From assembly GCF_016107525.1 (NCBI RefSeq), contig NZ_JABASR010000005.1, positions 151,391-215,390 of the forward strand: a DNA stretch of 64,000 nt, in the 5' to 3' direction. Positions 35,158-45,061 of the stretch are shown here, one piece after another; within the stretch, counting starts at the first letter, position 1; each line of letters starts with the position of its first letter. Under the pieces are notes generated by a model, which saw nothing but the letters and a program-made list of their open reading frames with translations, was not told the origin of the DNA and searched no databases. The position numbers were made by a program, and so were the translations under genes. This stretch comes from Psychrobacter aquimaris. GTDB taxonomy: Bacteria; Pseudomonadota; Gammaproteobacteria; Pseudomonadales; Moraxellaceae.

Positions 35158-35188
35158 AAAAAAGCCCTCTAATGTAGAGGGCCTTTTT
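35158..35188 (+). terminator. Terminator of mdh
   Basis: GCCCTCT (35164-35170) and AGAGGGC (35176-35182) form a perfect stem with loop AATGT, A-run before and T-run after, 48 nt beyond the mdh stop. Confidence 0.92.
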
Positions 35189-35329
35189 GTGTGTCTTGCA
35201 TGCCTATTAATACAATTGATAACGTTAGATACACGTTGATTAACAGCTATTAAAATAAAGCTTGCTACAATAAATATGTCAATCTGGATAATAAACACAA
35301 TGACACTCGTATCATTTAAGGAGAAAAGT

Positions 35330-35569
35330 ATGTTGGGTGAACCAGAATACAATATGAATGAATTATTTGCACAGTTGGGACTTGATAGCTCAGATGCAGC
35401 GATTGATAATTTTATTGAAAACAATCAGTTGGGAAAAGAAGAGAAGTTAATAGAAGCGAGCATTTGGACAGACAATCAACGTGCTTTTCTACAAGAAGAA
35501 TGGGAAAAAGATGCGGAATGGGTAGAAGTCATCGATGACTTAAACGTACGTATGCATCCAGATGCTTAG
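35330..35569 (+). CDS. DUF2789 family small protein
   Basis: A 79-aa acidic cytoplasmic protein matching the DUF2789 pattern: ELFAQLGLDSSDAAIDNFIENN, then EASIWTDNQRAFLQEEWEKDAEWVEVIDDL. Its function is unknown; the family is small and common in gammaproteobacteria. The ATG at 35330 is chosen because AAGGAG lies 5 nt upstream; the longer frame from 35276 adds 18 residues unrelated to the family. It is transcribed alone, with a bidirectional terminator shared with ribF. Confidence 0.85.
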   Translation: MLGEPEYNMNELFAQLGLDSSDAAIDNFIENNQLGKEEKLIEASIWTDNQRAFLQEEWEKDAEWVEVIDDLNVRMHPDA

Positions 35570-35586
35570 AAAAACCACCATTAATT

Positions 35587-35624
35587 AAAAACCCACTAAC
35601 GTTATAAACGCTGTGGGTTTTTTT
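35587..35624. terminator. Bidirectional terminator between the DUF2789 gene and ribF
   Basis: AAAAACCCAC and GTGGGTTTTT pair over 10 bp around a 16-nt loop, continuing in a T-run, between two convergent genes. Confidence 0.88.
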
Positions 35625-35668
35625 ATAAATTATAGATATCGAGGGTCGCATTTAAGCTTAATAGCAAC

Positions 35669-36709
35669 CTAACTGGGCTGCTGCTCTCGCCACTCAATCA
35701 ATGCTTTCACATCATTATGGATGCCTGTTTTTAATGCTTCTAAGCCATCATAATGTCGTTCACCATGTAAATAATGCAAAAAACGAACCTGTAAAGTTAA
35801 TCCATATAAATCAGCATTTAATTCTGGGAAGTGCACTTCCAGCCGCCAATCGTGTTGTTTGTTGACAGAGGGTCTAGTGCCGATATTGGCTGTCCCAAAT
35901 AGGCTGTTTGAACGTAATCCTGAGATACCTGATTTGCCATCTATAGCAAGTGCCGTTAAGCCATCAGCAATCACTTGCCCATCATCGTCAAGGCTGACGA
36001 CATCAACAGCAAATATACCATGCAGGGCAGGTTTTAAACGCTGTAGGTCAATATTCGCAGTAGGGAAATCCATGGTGCGACCAATTTTATCGCCACCAAC
36101 GACCAACCCTGTAATCGCGTAATCGCGACCAAGTAGCGCATTAGCTGCGTGAATATTACCAGCCAATAGTAAGTCACGAATGCGAGTAGAGCTGATACGT
36201 GCCGCTTTACCGCTATCATCGATGACGGTATGTAGATTGGTCACATCTAAGCCATAATTCCGCAAAAACTGACTGTCGCCAGTACGATCATGACCAAATT
36301 TAAAGTCATCACCCAATACTAAAGCTTTGACATTTAAGCGTAGGGCTAAAAGATCCGCAAATGCTTGGGCTGATAGCGAGCGAAATTCCTCATCAAATCC
36401 TGCCACAATCAAGGTCTCAACGCCATACTCTGCTAATAAGGCTTGTTTTTCAGCGAGATTGGTGAGGCGAGCAGGTGCAGTGGCTGGCGCAAAAAATTCA
36501 CGAGGCTGTGGCTCAAATATCATGACAGCAGAACCAAGATTTTGTGCATGGGCAATATCACGGACTTGTTTAAGCATCGCTTGATGACCAAGATGGACAC
36601 CATCGAAGTTACCGATAGTGAGCACACAGGGCGCTAAATCTATTGGACTAGTATTTGCAGTCAAATTACTTGGCGAGGCAATCAGTTGCTCAAGAAAATA
36701 GGTGTTCAT
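35669..36709 (-). CDS. ribF: Bifunctional riboflavin kinase/FAD synthetase
   Basis: A 346-aa bifunctional enzyme converting riboflavin to FMN and then to FAD. The N-terminal FAD-synthetase domain has the nucleotidyltransferase motif GNFDGVHLGHQAML and later LGDDFKFGHDRTGD and the SSTRIRDLL segment. The C-terminal riboflavin kinase has GDKIGRTMDFPTANI and GTANIGTRPS. The first ~25 residues precede the usual start. It supplies flavin to, among others, the BLUF protein of this window. It is divergent from the acetyltransferase gene. Confidence 0.95.
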   Translation of the reverse strand: MNTYFLEQLIASPSNLTANTSPIDLAPCVLTIGNFDGVHLGHQAMLKQVRDIAHAQNLGSAVMIFEPQPREFFAPATAPARLTNLAEKQALLAEYGVETLIVAGFDEEFRSLSAQAFADLLALRLNVKALVLGDDFKFGHDRTGDSQFLRNYGLDVTNLHTVIDDSGKAARISSTRIRDLLLAGNIHAANALLGRDYAITGLVVGGDKIGRTMDFPTANIDLQRLKPALHGIFAVDVVSLDDDGQVIADGLTALAIDGKSGISGLRSNSLFGTANIGTRPSVNKQHDWRLEVHFPELNADLYGLTLQVRFLHYLHGERHYDGLEALKTGIHNDVKALIEWREQQPS

Positions 36710-36975
36710 AAATTTTCAGCTATGATAGATAGAACCAGATAAAAAACACACCCATACCAAAATCAATGTGTTTAAAATCAGCCATTATAAAGTAAAATGA
36801 CCATACTAACATCCTATAGTCTGCTCACAATAAAAGTATGGTGCTATTAGCTCTCTCATCTTAAAATAAGGTGATGCTTGTGTATATGCTGCTTCTATAA
36901 TGACCCTCTTTATAGATGGATTGTCTTACAACAATTATTACTAATAGACTATTAATTAATAACTACGGAGAACTT

Positions 36976-37575
36976 ATGTCCGCTGCTGCCTTAAATGCTG
37001 TACCAGCTGTTTTGTCGGAACATTATCTTACGGATGAGTTTGTCGTGCAGCGTGCAAGTAGAGACGACTTGTCAGAGATTTTGGCGATTTATAATCAGAC
37101 TATTGCAGGTAAACAAGCCACTGCCAATCTCACCCCAGTGACTTGTGAAGAACGTACGGATTGGTTTGATGAGCATATAAAGAGTCCGACGCGTCCTATT
37201 TATGTCGTAAAAGTGATAAATAAGGCAACTCAGAGTGCAGCACAAACAGAGACAGCAGCAATCGTCGCATGGGGGAGCTTTAGTGACCTTTATGCACGTC
37301 CCGCTTATCATATCAGCACCGAGATTAGTATCTACTTGCATAAAGATTATCATGGTCAAGGAATGGGTAGCTTATTGACATGCTGGATGTTGACGCAAGC
37401 ACCAAACCTAGGCATTCATAATGTGATTGCGCTTATTTTTGCGCACAATCAGCCAAGCTTAGGGTTATTCCGTAAGCTTGGTTTTGAGCAATGGGGATAC
37501 ATGCCAAAAGTGTGTGATATGCAAGGCTTTATCGCTGATGTCGTGATGCTTGGCAAGGCAGTGTCGTCAGATTGA
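36976..37575 (+). CDS. GNAT family N-acetyltransferase (phosphinothricin-type)
   Basis: A 199-aa GNAT acetyltransferase resembling the phosphinothricin/methionine sulphoximine (Pat/MddA) group. It has the acetyl-CoA loop HKDYHGQGMGSLL, the preceding EISIYL strand and the following NQPSLGLFRKLGFEQWG. The sequence begins with a ~15-residue region before FVVQRASRDDL. The start is ATG 36976 with GGAG 5 nt before; the longer frame from 36916 has no SD. The substrate is not certain and amino-acid-like compounds are most likely. It is monocistronic. Confidence 0.9.
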   Translation: MSAAALNAVPAVLSEHYLTDEFVVQRASRDDLSEILAIYNQTIAGKQATANLTPVTCEERTDWFDEHIKSPTRPIYVVKVINKATQSAAQTETAAIVAWGSFSDLYARPAYHISTEISIYLHKDYHGQGMGSLLTCWMLTQAPNLGIHNVIALIFAHNQPSLGLFRKLGFEQWGYMPKVCDMQGFIADVVMLGKAVSSD

Positions 37576-37649
37576 TTGGTATCAAATAGAATAGTTTAAG
37601 TCAAAGTGATTTAAGCTAAAGTAATGTTAAATGAGGACAACGAAGTTTT

Positions 37650-38261
37650 CTAACCTAAAATTTTCCATTGACCTTCAATTTTTTGTAGCTCATAAGTCAA
37701 CGGTGCAGGCTCGCTTTGTCCTTTGAGCATCAACTCTCCAGTGATGGTAGCACGGGTTTTACCATCACTGTATTTAGTATCGGTAATAGTGACGCCATCA
37801 ACGGTTTGCTGAAAGGCATATTGGGTTTTAGCCAGCTCTTCTTCGAAGTTTGCCATATCCACTTTATAATATTTAGCGGCTTCTTTTACGTCGCCATAAT
37901 ACAAGCTATCTAGTGCTTGCTTTACAGTATCTTCTGGTGTGCCAGCTTGGGTTGGATTGGTGATTAGGCTTTTTTGCTTGGTCGCAGAAGTGACTGGGTT
38001 AATATTATCACTATCAATCGCCGTTTCAGCTTTACCACTGTCAGCCATCTGTTCGCTTTCCACTGCTGACGTTTGATTAGCAGCATTGTTTTCAGTATCA
38101 ATACTTTTATCAGAACTGCCTTCAGCGACCGCTGCCGTATTTTCGTTACTGCTAGCCGTCTCATCGTTGTTGCTACAAGCACTTAAAAGCAGTCCAGTGC
38201 TAAGGACACCAGCAGTCAGAATGGTTGGTAAGCGTAGCAAGGTTGCTTGTTTGGTTGTCAT
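37650..38261 (-). CDS. Lipoprotein with DUF4878-like domain
   Basis: A 203-aa precursor with a lipoprotein signal peptide (lipobox LLSAC about residue 25-29), a long Ser/Thr/Asn/Glu-rich linker (30-100) and a compact C-terminal domain from TPEDTVKQALDSLYYGD to the end, resembling DUF4878/NTF2-like lipoproteins. The start is ATG 38261 with GAGG 6 nt upstream. It lies 109 nt downstream of murJ on the same strand and may share its transcript. Function unknown; it is presumably outer-membrane-anchored. Confidence 0.78.
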   Translation of the reverse strand: MTTKQATLLRLPTILTAGVLSTGLLLSACSNNDETASSNENTAAVAEGSSDKSIDTENNAANQTSAVESEQMADSGKAETAIDSDNINPVTSATKQKSLITNPTQAGTPEDTVKQALDSLYYGDVKEAAKYYKVDMANFEEELAKTQYAFQQTVDGVTITDTKYSDGKTRATITGELMLKGQSEPAPLTYELQKIEGQWKILG

Positions 38262-38370
38262 ATTAATCCTCAAATTTCATTTATCCATTAATGGTCAATT
38301 ATGGCAACTATCCGCGTCATTCACTATCCATTCTCTTACTAAGCTTGTTTTGGTTTCGTAAAGAAGCTGC

Positions 38371-39921
38371 TTAACCATGCTTTAGCTGACGCGCACGGAA
38401 ACCAGTGGCTAGTAATACCACGCCATAAACCAGTGCCCCCACGGCACACATAATGAGCAAAGCGGCGATACGTCGCCACTGCGCATCATCGCTAGGGAAG
38501 TAAGGCAGCATGACATAAAGCACACCAATCATAGCGCTGGTCGCAATCGCAAACTGGGTGAATAGTTTTTTCCAATGACTGCCAAAACGAAAAATATCGC
38601 GTTTATGTAAGAAGTAATATAATAAGCCTGCGTTCACAAAGGCCGCGCCTGTGGTTGCTAATGCCAAGCCGCCATGCAGCGGAATCTCTAAGAAATAAAA
38701 TATACCGATAAAAATGACACTAAAAACCATATTAGCAAAGACAGAAATGATACCGATTTTTACTGGTGTTCTGGTGTCTTGACGGGCAAAAAAAGCAGGG
38801 GCAAAGATTTTAATAAGCATAAAGCCTAAAATACCACCAGCCATACTACGTAGCGCTAAAGAACTCATCTGCGCATCGCGTAAGGTAAATTCACCGCGCA
38901 AAAACAGCGCTTGCATCAGTACATCGGCAAGTATAAACAACGCTGCTGATGCCGGAACACCGACTAAAATGATTAAGCGTGCCGCCCAATCGATGGTTTT
39001 TTTAAAGCTAACATCGTCTTTTTTGGCTTCACTTTTCGATAAACTGGGCAAAATTACTGTACCGATTGCCACGCCAATTAAGCCTAATGGTAGCTCACTC
39101 ATACGCTCTGCGGCATACAGCCAAGAAACCGAGCCGCCAATCATTAATGAGGCAAAAACGGTATTGAGTAGCAGATTAATCTGAGTGACAGAGACGCCAA
39201 AGATAGCAGGCAGCATGAGTTTTAAAATACGGCGAACGCCTTCATGCTGAAAATCGATTTTTGGTGCGACCAGCAGCTTTTGTTGCCATAGCTGAGGCAG
39301 CTGTAGTAAGAATTGCAACAATCCTGCGATAGCGACTGCATAGCCTAGCGCCATGATAGGAACATCGAACATAGGGGCAAAAATTAGCGCGCCACCAATC
39401 ATACATAAGTTCAATAACACGGGTGCAAAAGCAGGCGCAGCAAAGCGTCCGTAGCTTTGTAAAATGCCACTGGCAAAGGCGGTCATAGAAATAAATAGCA
39501 AATAAGGAAAGGTCAGACGCAGTAATTCAGCAGTGATGGCAAACTTATCGGGTTGGTCGGCAAAACCAGGCGCGAATAAAGTCACGACCCAAGGTGCCAT
39601 TAAAATAACAACCACGGTAAGCATCGACAAGATTAACAACAGAGCGCCTGAAGTACGACTGACTAAGATTTGTACCTGCTGCAAACTATATTTTTCTTTG
39701 TATTCGGATAGCACAGGGACGAAGGCTTGACTAAAAGCACCTTCTGCAAACAGACGCCGCAAAAAGTTTGGGATTTTGAAAGCGACCAAAAAGGCATCCA
39801 TCAGACCACCAGCGCCAAAGACGCCTAACAATACGACATCGCGTACCAGACCTAAGATACGAGACAACATGGTCATACTACTGACCACCATGGTTGAACG
39901 AAATAACCGACTTTTTGCCAT
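38371..39921 (-). CDS. murJ: Lipid II flippase MurJ (MviN)
   Basis: A 516-aa polytopic inner-membrane protein of the MATE/MOP superfamily flipping lipid II across the membrane for peptidoglycan synthesis. It has the expected 14 hydrophobic segments and MurJ features: an N-terminal MTMLSRILGLVRDVVL, FLRRLFAEGAFSQAFVPVLSEY with essential-type arginines, and TRTPVKIGIISV in the second half. No SD is obvious but the ATG is the natural start. It lies next to ampD (convergent order, same strand) and a lipoprotein gene, and connects to the murG/murC/ddl genes elsewhere in the window. Confidence 0.95.
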   Translation of the reverse strand: MAKSRLFRSTMVVSSMTMLSRILGLVRDVVLLGVFGAGGLMDAFLVAFKIPNFLRRLFAEGAFSQAFVPVLSEYKEKYSLQQVQILVSRTSGALLLILSMLTVVVILMAPWVVTLFAPGFADQPDKFAITAELLRLTFPYLLFISMTAFASGILQSYGRFAAPAFAPVLLNLCMIGGALIFAPMFDVPIMALGYAVAIAGLLQFLLQLPQLWQQKLLVAPKIDFQHEGVRRILKLMLPAIFGVSVTQINLLLNTVFASLMIGGSVSWLYAAERMSELPLGLIGVAIGTVILPSLSKSEAKKDDVSFKKTIDWAARLIILVGVPASAALFILADVLMQALFLRGEFTLRDAQMSSLALRSMAGGILGFMLIKIFAPAFFARQDTRTPVKIGIISVFANMVFSVIFIGIFYFLEIPLHGGLALATTGAAFVNAGLLYYFLHKRDIFRFGSHWKKLFTQFAIATSAMIGVLYVMLPYFPSDDAQWRRIAALLIMCAVGALVYGVVLLATGFRARQLKHG

Positions 39922-40079
39922 GAGAACCTATTATGCCAAGTTGTTTGCTGATTTGCTGGTGTCGAAAAACTGACGAATTATATCACTTTCATCGCTGAGA
40001 TAAATGAATTGGATGTGGAATTGATGCGTACGGTTAATAGAGCTTTTAATATGATGGACAAAATAATTATCCATACGAC

Positions 40080-40667
40080 TTAATCCTCAAGAGTGTTGGC
40101 AACCATCTCACGCAATCTTGCCCATTCAAAATAATCACCGGGATCCGTTTTGCGACCAGGTGCAATATCGCTATGACCTGTCAGATGACGACGAGTTTTG
40201 GGGTAGGCGGCATAAATTGCACAGACCACTTTTGCAAGTACCTCATATTGTGCGGCGGTGAAGGACACAAAATCAGACCCTTCAAGCTCAATGCCAATGC
40301 TATAATCATTACATTCAGGGCGACCCAAGTAGCTAGAGCGTCCAGCATGCCACGCGCGCTCATTAAAATTGACAAACTGAGTAATCGTGCCATCACGCTC
40401 GATAAATAAGTGAGCCGAAACCTCTGCGCCTTTAATCGTTTGAAAATAGGGATGTGCCTCCCAGTCTAGCTGATTGGTAAATAATGCTTTAACGTAATGA
40501 ATGCCGTCAGCATCATGCGCTCCGAACTCGTTCGGCGGTAGGCTGATATTATGAATAACAATAGTATCAATACTCATGTCTGCTGGTCGCAGATTGCAGT
40601 TTGGTGACGCAAGGTATGTGGCTGCCGATAATCTGCCATCATTAATCGTTATTGGTGTTATGGACAT
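40080..40667 (-). CDS. ampD: 1,6-anhydro-N-acetylmuramyl-L-alanine amidase AmpD
   Basis: Cytoplasmic zinc amidase (195 aa) removing the peptide from anhydromuropeptides during cell-wall recycling; it controls AmpR-dependent beta-lactamase induction where ampC is present. Zinc ligands are in VIHNISLP (His), ERAWHAGRSSYLGR (His) and ITGHSDI-like LTGHSDIAPGRKTDPG (His and Asp). The start is ATG 40667, just after AAAGAGA; the longer frame to 40760 is unrelated. It lies 158 nt upstream of murJ on the same strand. Confidence 0.94.
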   Translation of the reverse strand: MSITPITINDGRLSAATYLASPNCNLRPADMSIDTIVIHNISLPPNEFGAHDADGIHYVKALFTNQLDWEAHPYFQTIKGAEVSAHLFIERDGTITQFVNFNERAWHAGRSSYLGRPECNDYSIGIELEGSDFVSFTAAQYEVLAKVVCAIYAAYPKTRRHLTGHSDIAPGRKTDPGDYFEWARLREMVANTLED

Positions 40668-40912
40668 AATATTCTCTTTTATCATGATATTAATAAGTGT
40701 GCATTGATTGCCAGTTGCTAGCCATTTTTTATCAATTAATAGCCATTCTGATAGTAGCAACTATTGATAATAGTCACTTTGACTAAGGTATTTCAATGGT
40801 CTAGCTCGTATATGGTTTTTGAGATTATTTCGGTGGACGATCCAATCGGCATTATCAACCAGCCCTTAATCACGCTATCGGCGTATGAATAATAACGTGC
40901 GAGGTTTACCCC

Positions 40913-43015
40913 ATGTCTCTAAAGCCTAATTTTTTATCTGTAGATTGTACCCTAACTACTATGAGTCAACGAGCGTGTTTACCACTTGTTATTGCAGGAT
41001 TGCTGCTCTCTGCACAAGCGCAAGCTTTTTTGCCAACCCCAGCATCATTAGTAACGACAGGGGCATTAGCGCCTACGCCTCAAGCTGCTGCAATCGCTAA
41101 TAATACGCTAGATAATGACGCTCCAGAAGATACCCAAGGGCTAGAAAAAAGCACCGCTGAGCAATTATTAGCCAAGTGGCGTGAGCAAGCAGCAACACAA
41201 AATTTAGCCCAACATACGACATGGCGACGTTTGTTATATTTCTTTGATGATCAAAAGAATTTGATTGGTAAGAAAAAAAACACCAGCATGGTTGATGAGG
41301 CTGACTTTTTTTTAAGTGAGAATGGACAGCATGATTCAGCTGCCGAGCTTGATGCATTACTCGTCGCTCTCGCTAATGAGGTAGCGACAACGAATAACCG
41401 TACTGTTAAAAAAAATACTGCTAATAATTCGGTATTATGTCGTTTTCCAGCCCGCGTACAATGGCTGACCAATACATTAGGCATTGATAAGACGGCGCTA
41501 CAAGTTGACTGTCCAGCGCTTAATGAATGGATGCAAAAGATCGCCCCCGAGCAGCTATCTATCATGTTTGCCCAAGAGTATTTAGACAACCCTTTATCGG
41601 CCTTTGCTCATACTTTATTGCGTATCGACTCAAAAGCGAGCGTGGCTGATCCGAGCCAGATTCATCATGCGGTTGCGTTGAATTATACGGTTGGTGGTAA
41701 TCCAAAAGACAATTTTGTGGTGTATGCCGTCAAGTCAATGACTGGCCGCTATGATAATTTGATAGAAATCGATCCTTATCCAGAAAAGCTTGCCAAGTAT
41801 CTGCAAAAAGATGAGCGTGATGCATGGACATATCAATTAGATTTGACTCCAGCGGAAGTGCAGCAGATTATGTTACACGTTTGGGAAACCAAAGATTTAA
41901 AATTGCCGTATTACTTCACCACTGATAACTGCGCGTCTGAGATTTTACGCTTAATTGATGTGGTGCGACCGCAGCAGCATTTATTAAGTCGTCTACCTTA
42001 TGCGGTTATTCCCTCAGATGTCGTGCAATTACTTGATGATGAGGGCTTACTCGCCAGCACCAACTATACTCCTTCTGATAGTACTTTACGCCAATCACAG
42101 TTGAATAAGGTCAAAGAGCAGCGTGAGCAATTCGGCTATCACAACAGCGCTAAACAGACGATCAATGAGATTAAATCTGCCCAACTCAATGCTGTTTCGA
42201 GCATGTCAGCTGACGGACAAACATTATTGCAGCCTAATATAGCGGTATCAGATAACAATCCAATAGATAGACATCCGCTGCAACTGGCTCATATTGGACT
42301 AGGGCAGCGCGGTGATAATAACTATATCGATTTGGGCTTACGAGCGGGCTACCATGATACCCTCGATCGTCCCTCAGGATTCCCACAGTTTTTTGATTTA
42401 GAAGGCGCATCTGCGACTTTGCGTTTGTACGACACTGATAATGATAAAGCCAATCAGCCAAACAGTGTGGTTTTGCAAAATTTTACGTTGATTCGTGGGC
42501 GGTCGTTTAATCCAGTAAATTCTGCCAAAAAAGGCAAAACGTGGGGTGCCAGTATCGAGGCGACGCGCGTTAATGATGGCTCTCAGCAAGAGGGCACCGA
42601 TCATTTAGTCGGCAGTTTGGGCTACGAGACGGGCTGGTCATGGGCGTTTGGCACGCCTCGCACAGGTACGGGTGAGATGCCGCCGCAGCTATGCTACACC
42701 TTTTTGTCCGGCACAGCGCAAGCAGGGCGTGGTATCAATAAAGGCTTTCGCGTTGGTGCAGGCGTGAATGCAGGTTGTCGCTATCAGATTAACAATCAGT
42801 TACGCGCACAAGCTGAATTGCAACTGCCATATTGGTATCATGGCAGCAGCAATGAGTCTAATGTCCGTGGTCATTATTGGCAGCCGATCTCAAGCTTAGG
42901 CTTGCAATATGATATCGATAAAAAACAAGCGTTACGCATTAATGCTAATTATGATTGGCAAGATCGTGTTGATGCCAGTGAAGACATACAGCTGTCGTAC
43001 AGACGCTATTTTTAG
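40913..43015 (+). CDS. DUF4105 envelope protein with C-terminal beta-barrel
   Basis: A 700-aa exported protein: a signal peptide ends near residue 42 (LLLSAQAQA), residues ~100-360 resemble the DUF4105 (Lnb N-terminal periplasmic) domain, a papain-like fold with the catalytic-looking Cys340 in FTTDNCASEILRLIDV and conserved His-containing strands, and the last ~250 residues are beta-strand-rich with a terminal aromatic RRYF, typical of an outer-membrane barrel. The family's enzymatic role is not established. It is monocistronic, starting at ATG 40913 with a weak SD. Confidence 0.8.
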   Translation: MSLKPNFLSVDCTLTTMSQRACLPLVIAGLLLSAQAQAFLPTPASLVTTGALAPTPQAAAIANNTLDNDAPEDTQGLEKSTAEQLLAKWREQAATQNLAQHTTWRRLLYFFDDQKNLIGKKKNTSMVDEADFFLSENGQHDSAAELDALLVALANEVATTNNRTVKKNTANNSVLCRFPARVQWLTNTLGIDKTALQVDCPALNEWMQKIAPEQLSIMFAQEYLDNPLSAFAHTLLRIDSKASVADPSQIHHAVALNYTVGGNPKDNFVVYAVKSMTGRYDNLIEIDPYPEKLAKYLQKDERDAWTYQLDLTPAEVQQIMLHVWETKDLKLPYYFTTDNCASEILRLIDVVRPQQHLLSRLPYAVIPSDVVQLLDDEGLLASTNYTPSDSTLRQSQLNKVKEQREQFGYHNSAKQTINEIKSAQLNAVSSMSADGQTLLQPNIAVSDNNPIDRHPLQLAHIGLGQRGDNNYIDLGLRAGYHDTLDRPSGFPQFFDLEGASATLRLYDTDNDKANQPNSVVLQNFTLIRGRSFNPVNSAKKGKTWGASIEATRVNDGSQQEGTDHLVGSLGYETGWSWAFGTPRTGTGEMPPQLCYTFLSGTAQAGRGINKGFRVGAGVNAGCRYQINNQLRAQAELQLPYWYHGSSNESNVRGHYWQPISSLGLQYDIDKKQALRINANYDWQDRVDASEDIQLSYRRYF

Positions 43016-43095
43016 TACTTATTATTAAACAGATGCATAGGTTATTAAAAAGATGTATAAGCAGTCATTAGAAGTGGCGTTCGAATAAAGGATAA

Positions 43096-43950
43096 ATGAT
43101 GAGTACACAAAATTTATTGATTATCGGTCAAGGTGATATTGGTTTGCCAGTCAGCAATCAGCTGGCACAGGACGGCTTAAATGTCACAGGTTTGGCTCGT
43201 GGTGAGCGCCATCATTACTCTTTGGATGATAACGCTGAATTTATGCAAGCCGATGCATTGACTCTGACGGCTGAGCAGTTGCAAGATTTTACGGCGATAG
43301 CAATTATCGTTACCCCCGATGACTATTCAACCAGTGGCTATCACAACAGCTACTTAGCAATTAGCCAGCATTTGGCAACGCTTGCGGACAAACTCACCAA
43401 CCTTTCGCGCATTGTTTTTATTTCATCAACGGGTGTTTATGGGCAAGATAACGGCGAATGGATTGATGAAGATACCGCACCTGTGCCGCCACAACGCGAA
43501 GCATCGCAGGTGATATTGCAAGCAGAACAAGTCTTGCAACAAGGCTTTGGTGATAAAGCCATTATCATTCGTCCAAGCGGTATTTATGGACGCGCGCGTC
43601 TCATGCGCTTACGCAAAGCCCGCGAGCCACACAAAGAGGCAGTGGCAGCAGCGCACTGGAGCAATCGAATTATGGATCGCGATTTGGTCACTATCATTAC
43701 TAACGTACTGACTATCCATGCGCCCAAGCCCCTTTATATTGCTACTGATTATACGCCAGTCACGACTTTTGAGTTAGGCGTTTGGTTAAGTCAGCAGATA
43801 AATGAAACGCCTCCTGCGCTTGACGATAAAAAAGTAGCGGTTACGGGAAAACGCTTGCACAGTAATATTCCATTAGCTTGGTTGGCATATCCTGATTGGC
43901 AAGTCGGTTACCGTGATATTTTGCGCCATCAAGAACAACATCAAGAGTAA
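43096..43950 (+). CDS. NAD(P)-binding epimerase-like protein (YeeZ-type SDR)
   Basis: A 284-aa extended-SDR protein. The N-terminal glycine motif GQGDIGLPV replaces the usual GxxGxxG, and RIVFISSTGVYG with the later WSNRIMDRDLV are typical of the YeeZ/UDP-sugar-epimerase-like family; the IIRPSGIYG motif is also present. No clear substrate is implied. AAGGAT precedes ATG 43096. It is the first of a short series with the unknown 44001 gene and pyrE, all plus-strand. Confidence 0.85.
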   Translation: MMSTQNLLIIGQGDIGLPVSNQLAQDGLNVTGLARGERHHYSLDDNAEFMQADALTLTAEQLQDFTAIAIIVTPDDYSTSGYHNSYLAISQHLATLADKLTNLSRIVFISSTGVYGQDNGEWIDEDTAPVPPQREASQVILQAEQVLQQGFGDKAIIIRPSGIYGRARLMRLRKAREPHKEAVAAAHWSNRIMDRDLVTIITNVLTIHAPKPLYIATDYTPVTTFELGVWLSQQINETPPALDDKKVAVTGKRLHSNIPLAWLAYPDWQVGYRDILRHQEQHQE

Positions 43951-44000
43951 TATGCCAGTTTGATTTGATTGTTTCATCTTTTATAGCTTATGGAGATTTC

Positions 44001-44999
44001 ATGACCCAGCCTTCTACTTCTGACAACCATTTACCCAGTGCTAACCTTACAGCAGTAGGCGGTACAATTTCAGAAGGCAATGCTGAGCAGTCGTCTATCT
44101 TGCCAGATAGTACCCAACCTGCGATTGTGCATCCTAATTTTGACCCGAGTCGTTTGCCACTTGATCCTGCCAGACCCTTGAGCGATATTCCAGAGCCTGC
44201 CAGGCGCCTAAATGGTCAGTTGCAAAGGCTATATGGCCGCTCTGCGCGTTTTTATCAGCCTAAAGCACACAATTTGTCAAAATGGGCGCTGATTGCTTCA
44301 GAAGTATTGGGCGAGCATCTGTCATTACTGCGGGCGGCAGAGCTTGTCGAGTTTCCAGACAGTTTTTATCACAACCATAGCGCGCAACCATTATTATCAT
44401 CATTAAATGCTATGACTTTGCTCGATATGGCCGATATCCAGCAGGTGCTTCGTGCTTATCCAAAACTACATCGTTACGGTTTTGCACTGAATGACTCTCC
44501 TGCAAGTACTGAGACTAGTGTGAGTAGCGATGCTAAAAACCAACAGGCTTCTTTACGTGCATTGACCAAACGTTATAATCCAGATGAGTTGCTCAACAGT
44601 GTTTACGCCGAAGATTGGCAGGTGGTTTTGCAGCCGCAGCAATTTGAGACAGGCGAGGGCAGTTTGGCTACTGACATTATGGCGTGTAGCGTTGCTGTCC
44701 ATGCATTGAGGCAGTGTGATACGCGCAAAAGTATCAATCATCGCTATAGCGCTGCGCAAATCTGTCAGCACATACGCAGCTATCTGCTGAGTCAGATCAT
44801 TTGTGAACCATCGCAGCGTCATGCATACCGTCAAATAAGGGTTTTCACAGGACATGTTATTGTTGCCGCGTATCATTTAGGCTGGGAGATACAAGTGAGT
44901 GATGGCGGTCAGTGTTATTTTAATCTCTCATCGCGCAGTGGCCTATTGACCCGTTATCCTAATATGCAGGATTACGACATCAATGGTTGGTCAAGCTGA
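44001..44999 (+). CDS. Conserved-looking hypothetical protein
   Basis: A 332-aa protein of unknown function. The first ~60 residues are polar and low-complexity. From about residue 60 it is helical and well-structured (NGQLQRLYGRSARFYQPKAH, then LSKWALIASEVLGEHLSLLRAAELV), with a conserved-looking C-terminal half containing CDTRKSINHRYSAAQ and RHAYRQIRVFTGHVIVAAYHLGW. No membrane segment, signal peptide or familiar motif is seen. The start is ATG 44001 with GGAG 6 nt upstream. It lies 50 nt after the epimerase gene and 62 nt before pyrE on the same strand. Confidence 0.7.
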   Translation: MTQPSTSDNHLPSANLTAVGGTISEGNAEQSSILPDSTQPAIVHPNFDPSRLPLDPARPLSDIPEPARRLNGQLQRLYGRSARFYQPKAHNLSKWALIASEVLGEHLSLLRAAELVEFPDSFYHNHSAQPLLSSLNAMTLLDMADIQQVLRAYPKLHRYGFALNDSPASTETSVSSDAKNQQASLRALTKRYNPDELLNSVYAEDWQVVLQPQQFETGEGSLATDIMACSVAVHALRQCDTRKSINHRYSAAQICQHIRSYLLSQIICEPSQRHAYRQIRVFTGHVIVAAYHLGWEIQVSDGGQCYFNLSSRSGLLTRYPNMQDYDINGWSS

Positions 45000-45061
45000 T
45001 CAATAATGCGTACAATAACGCCAATTTTTTTGCTCTTCTTCTTGTCAATAGGAACGCTTCC

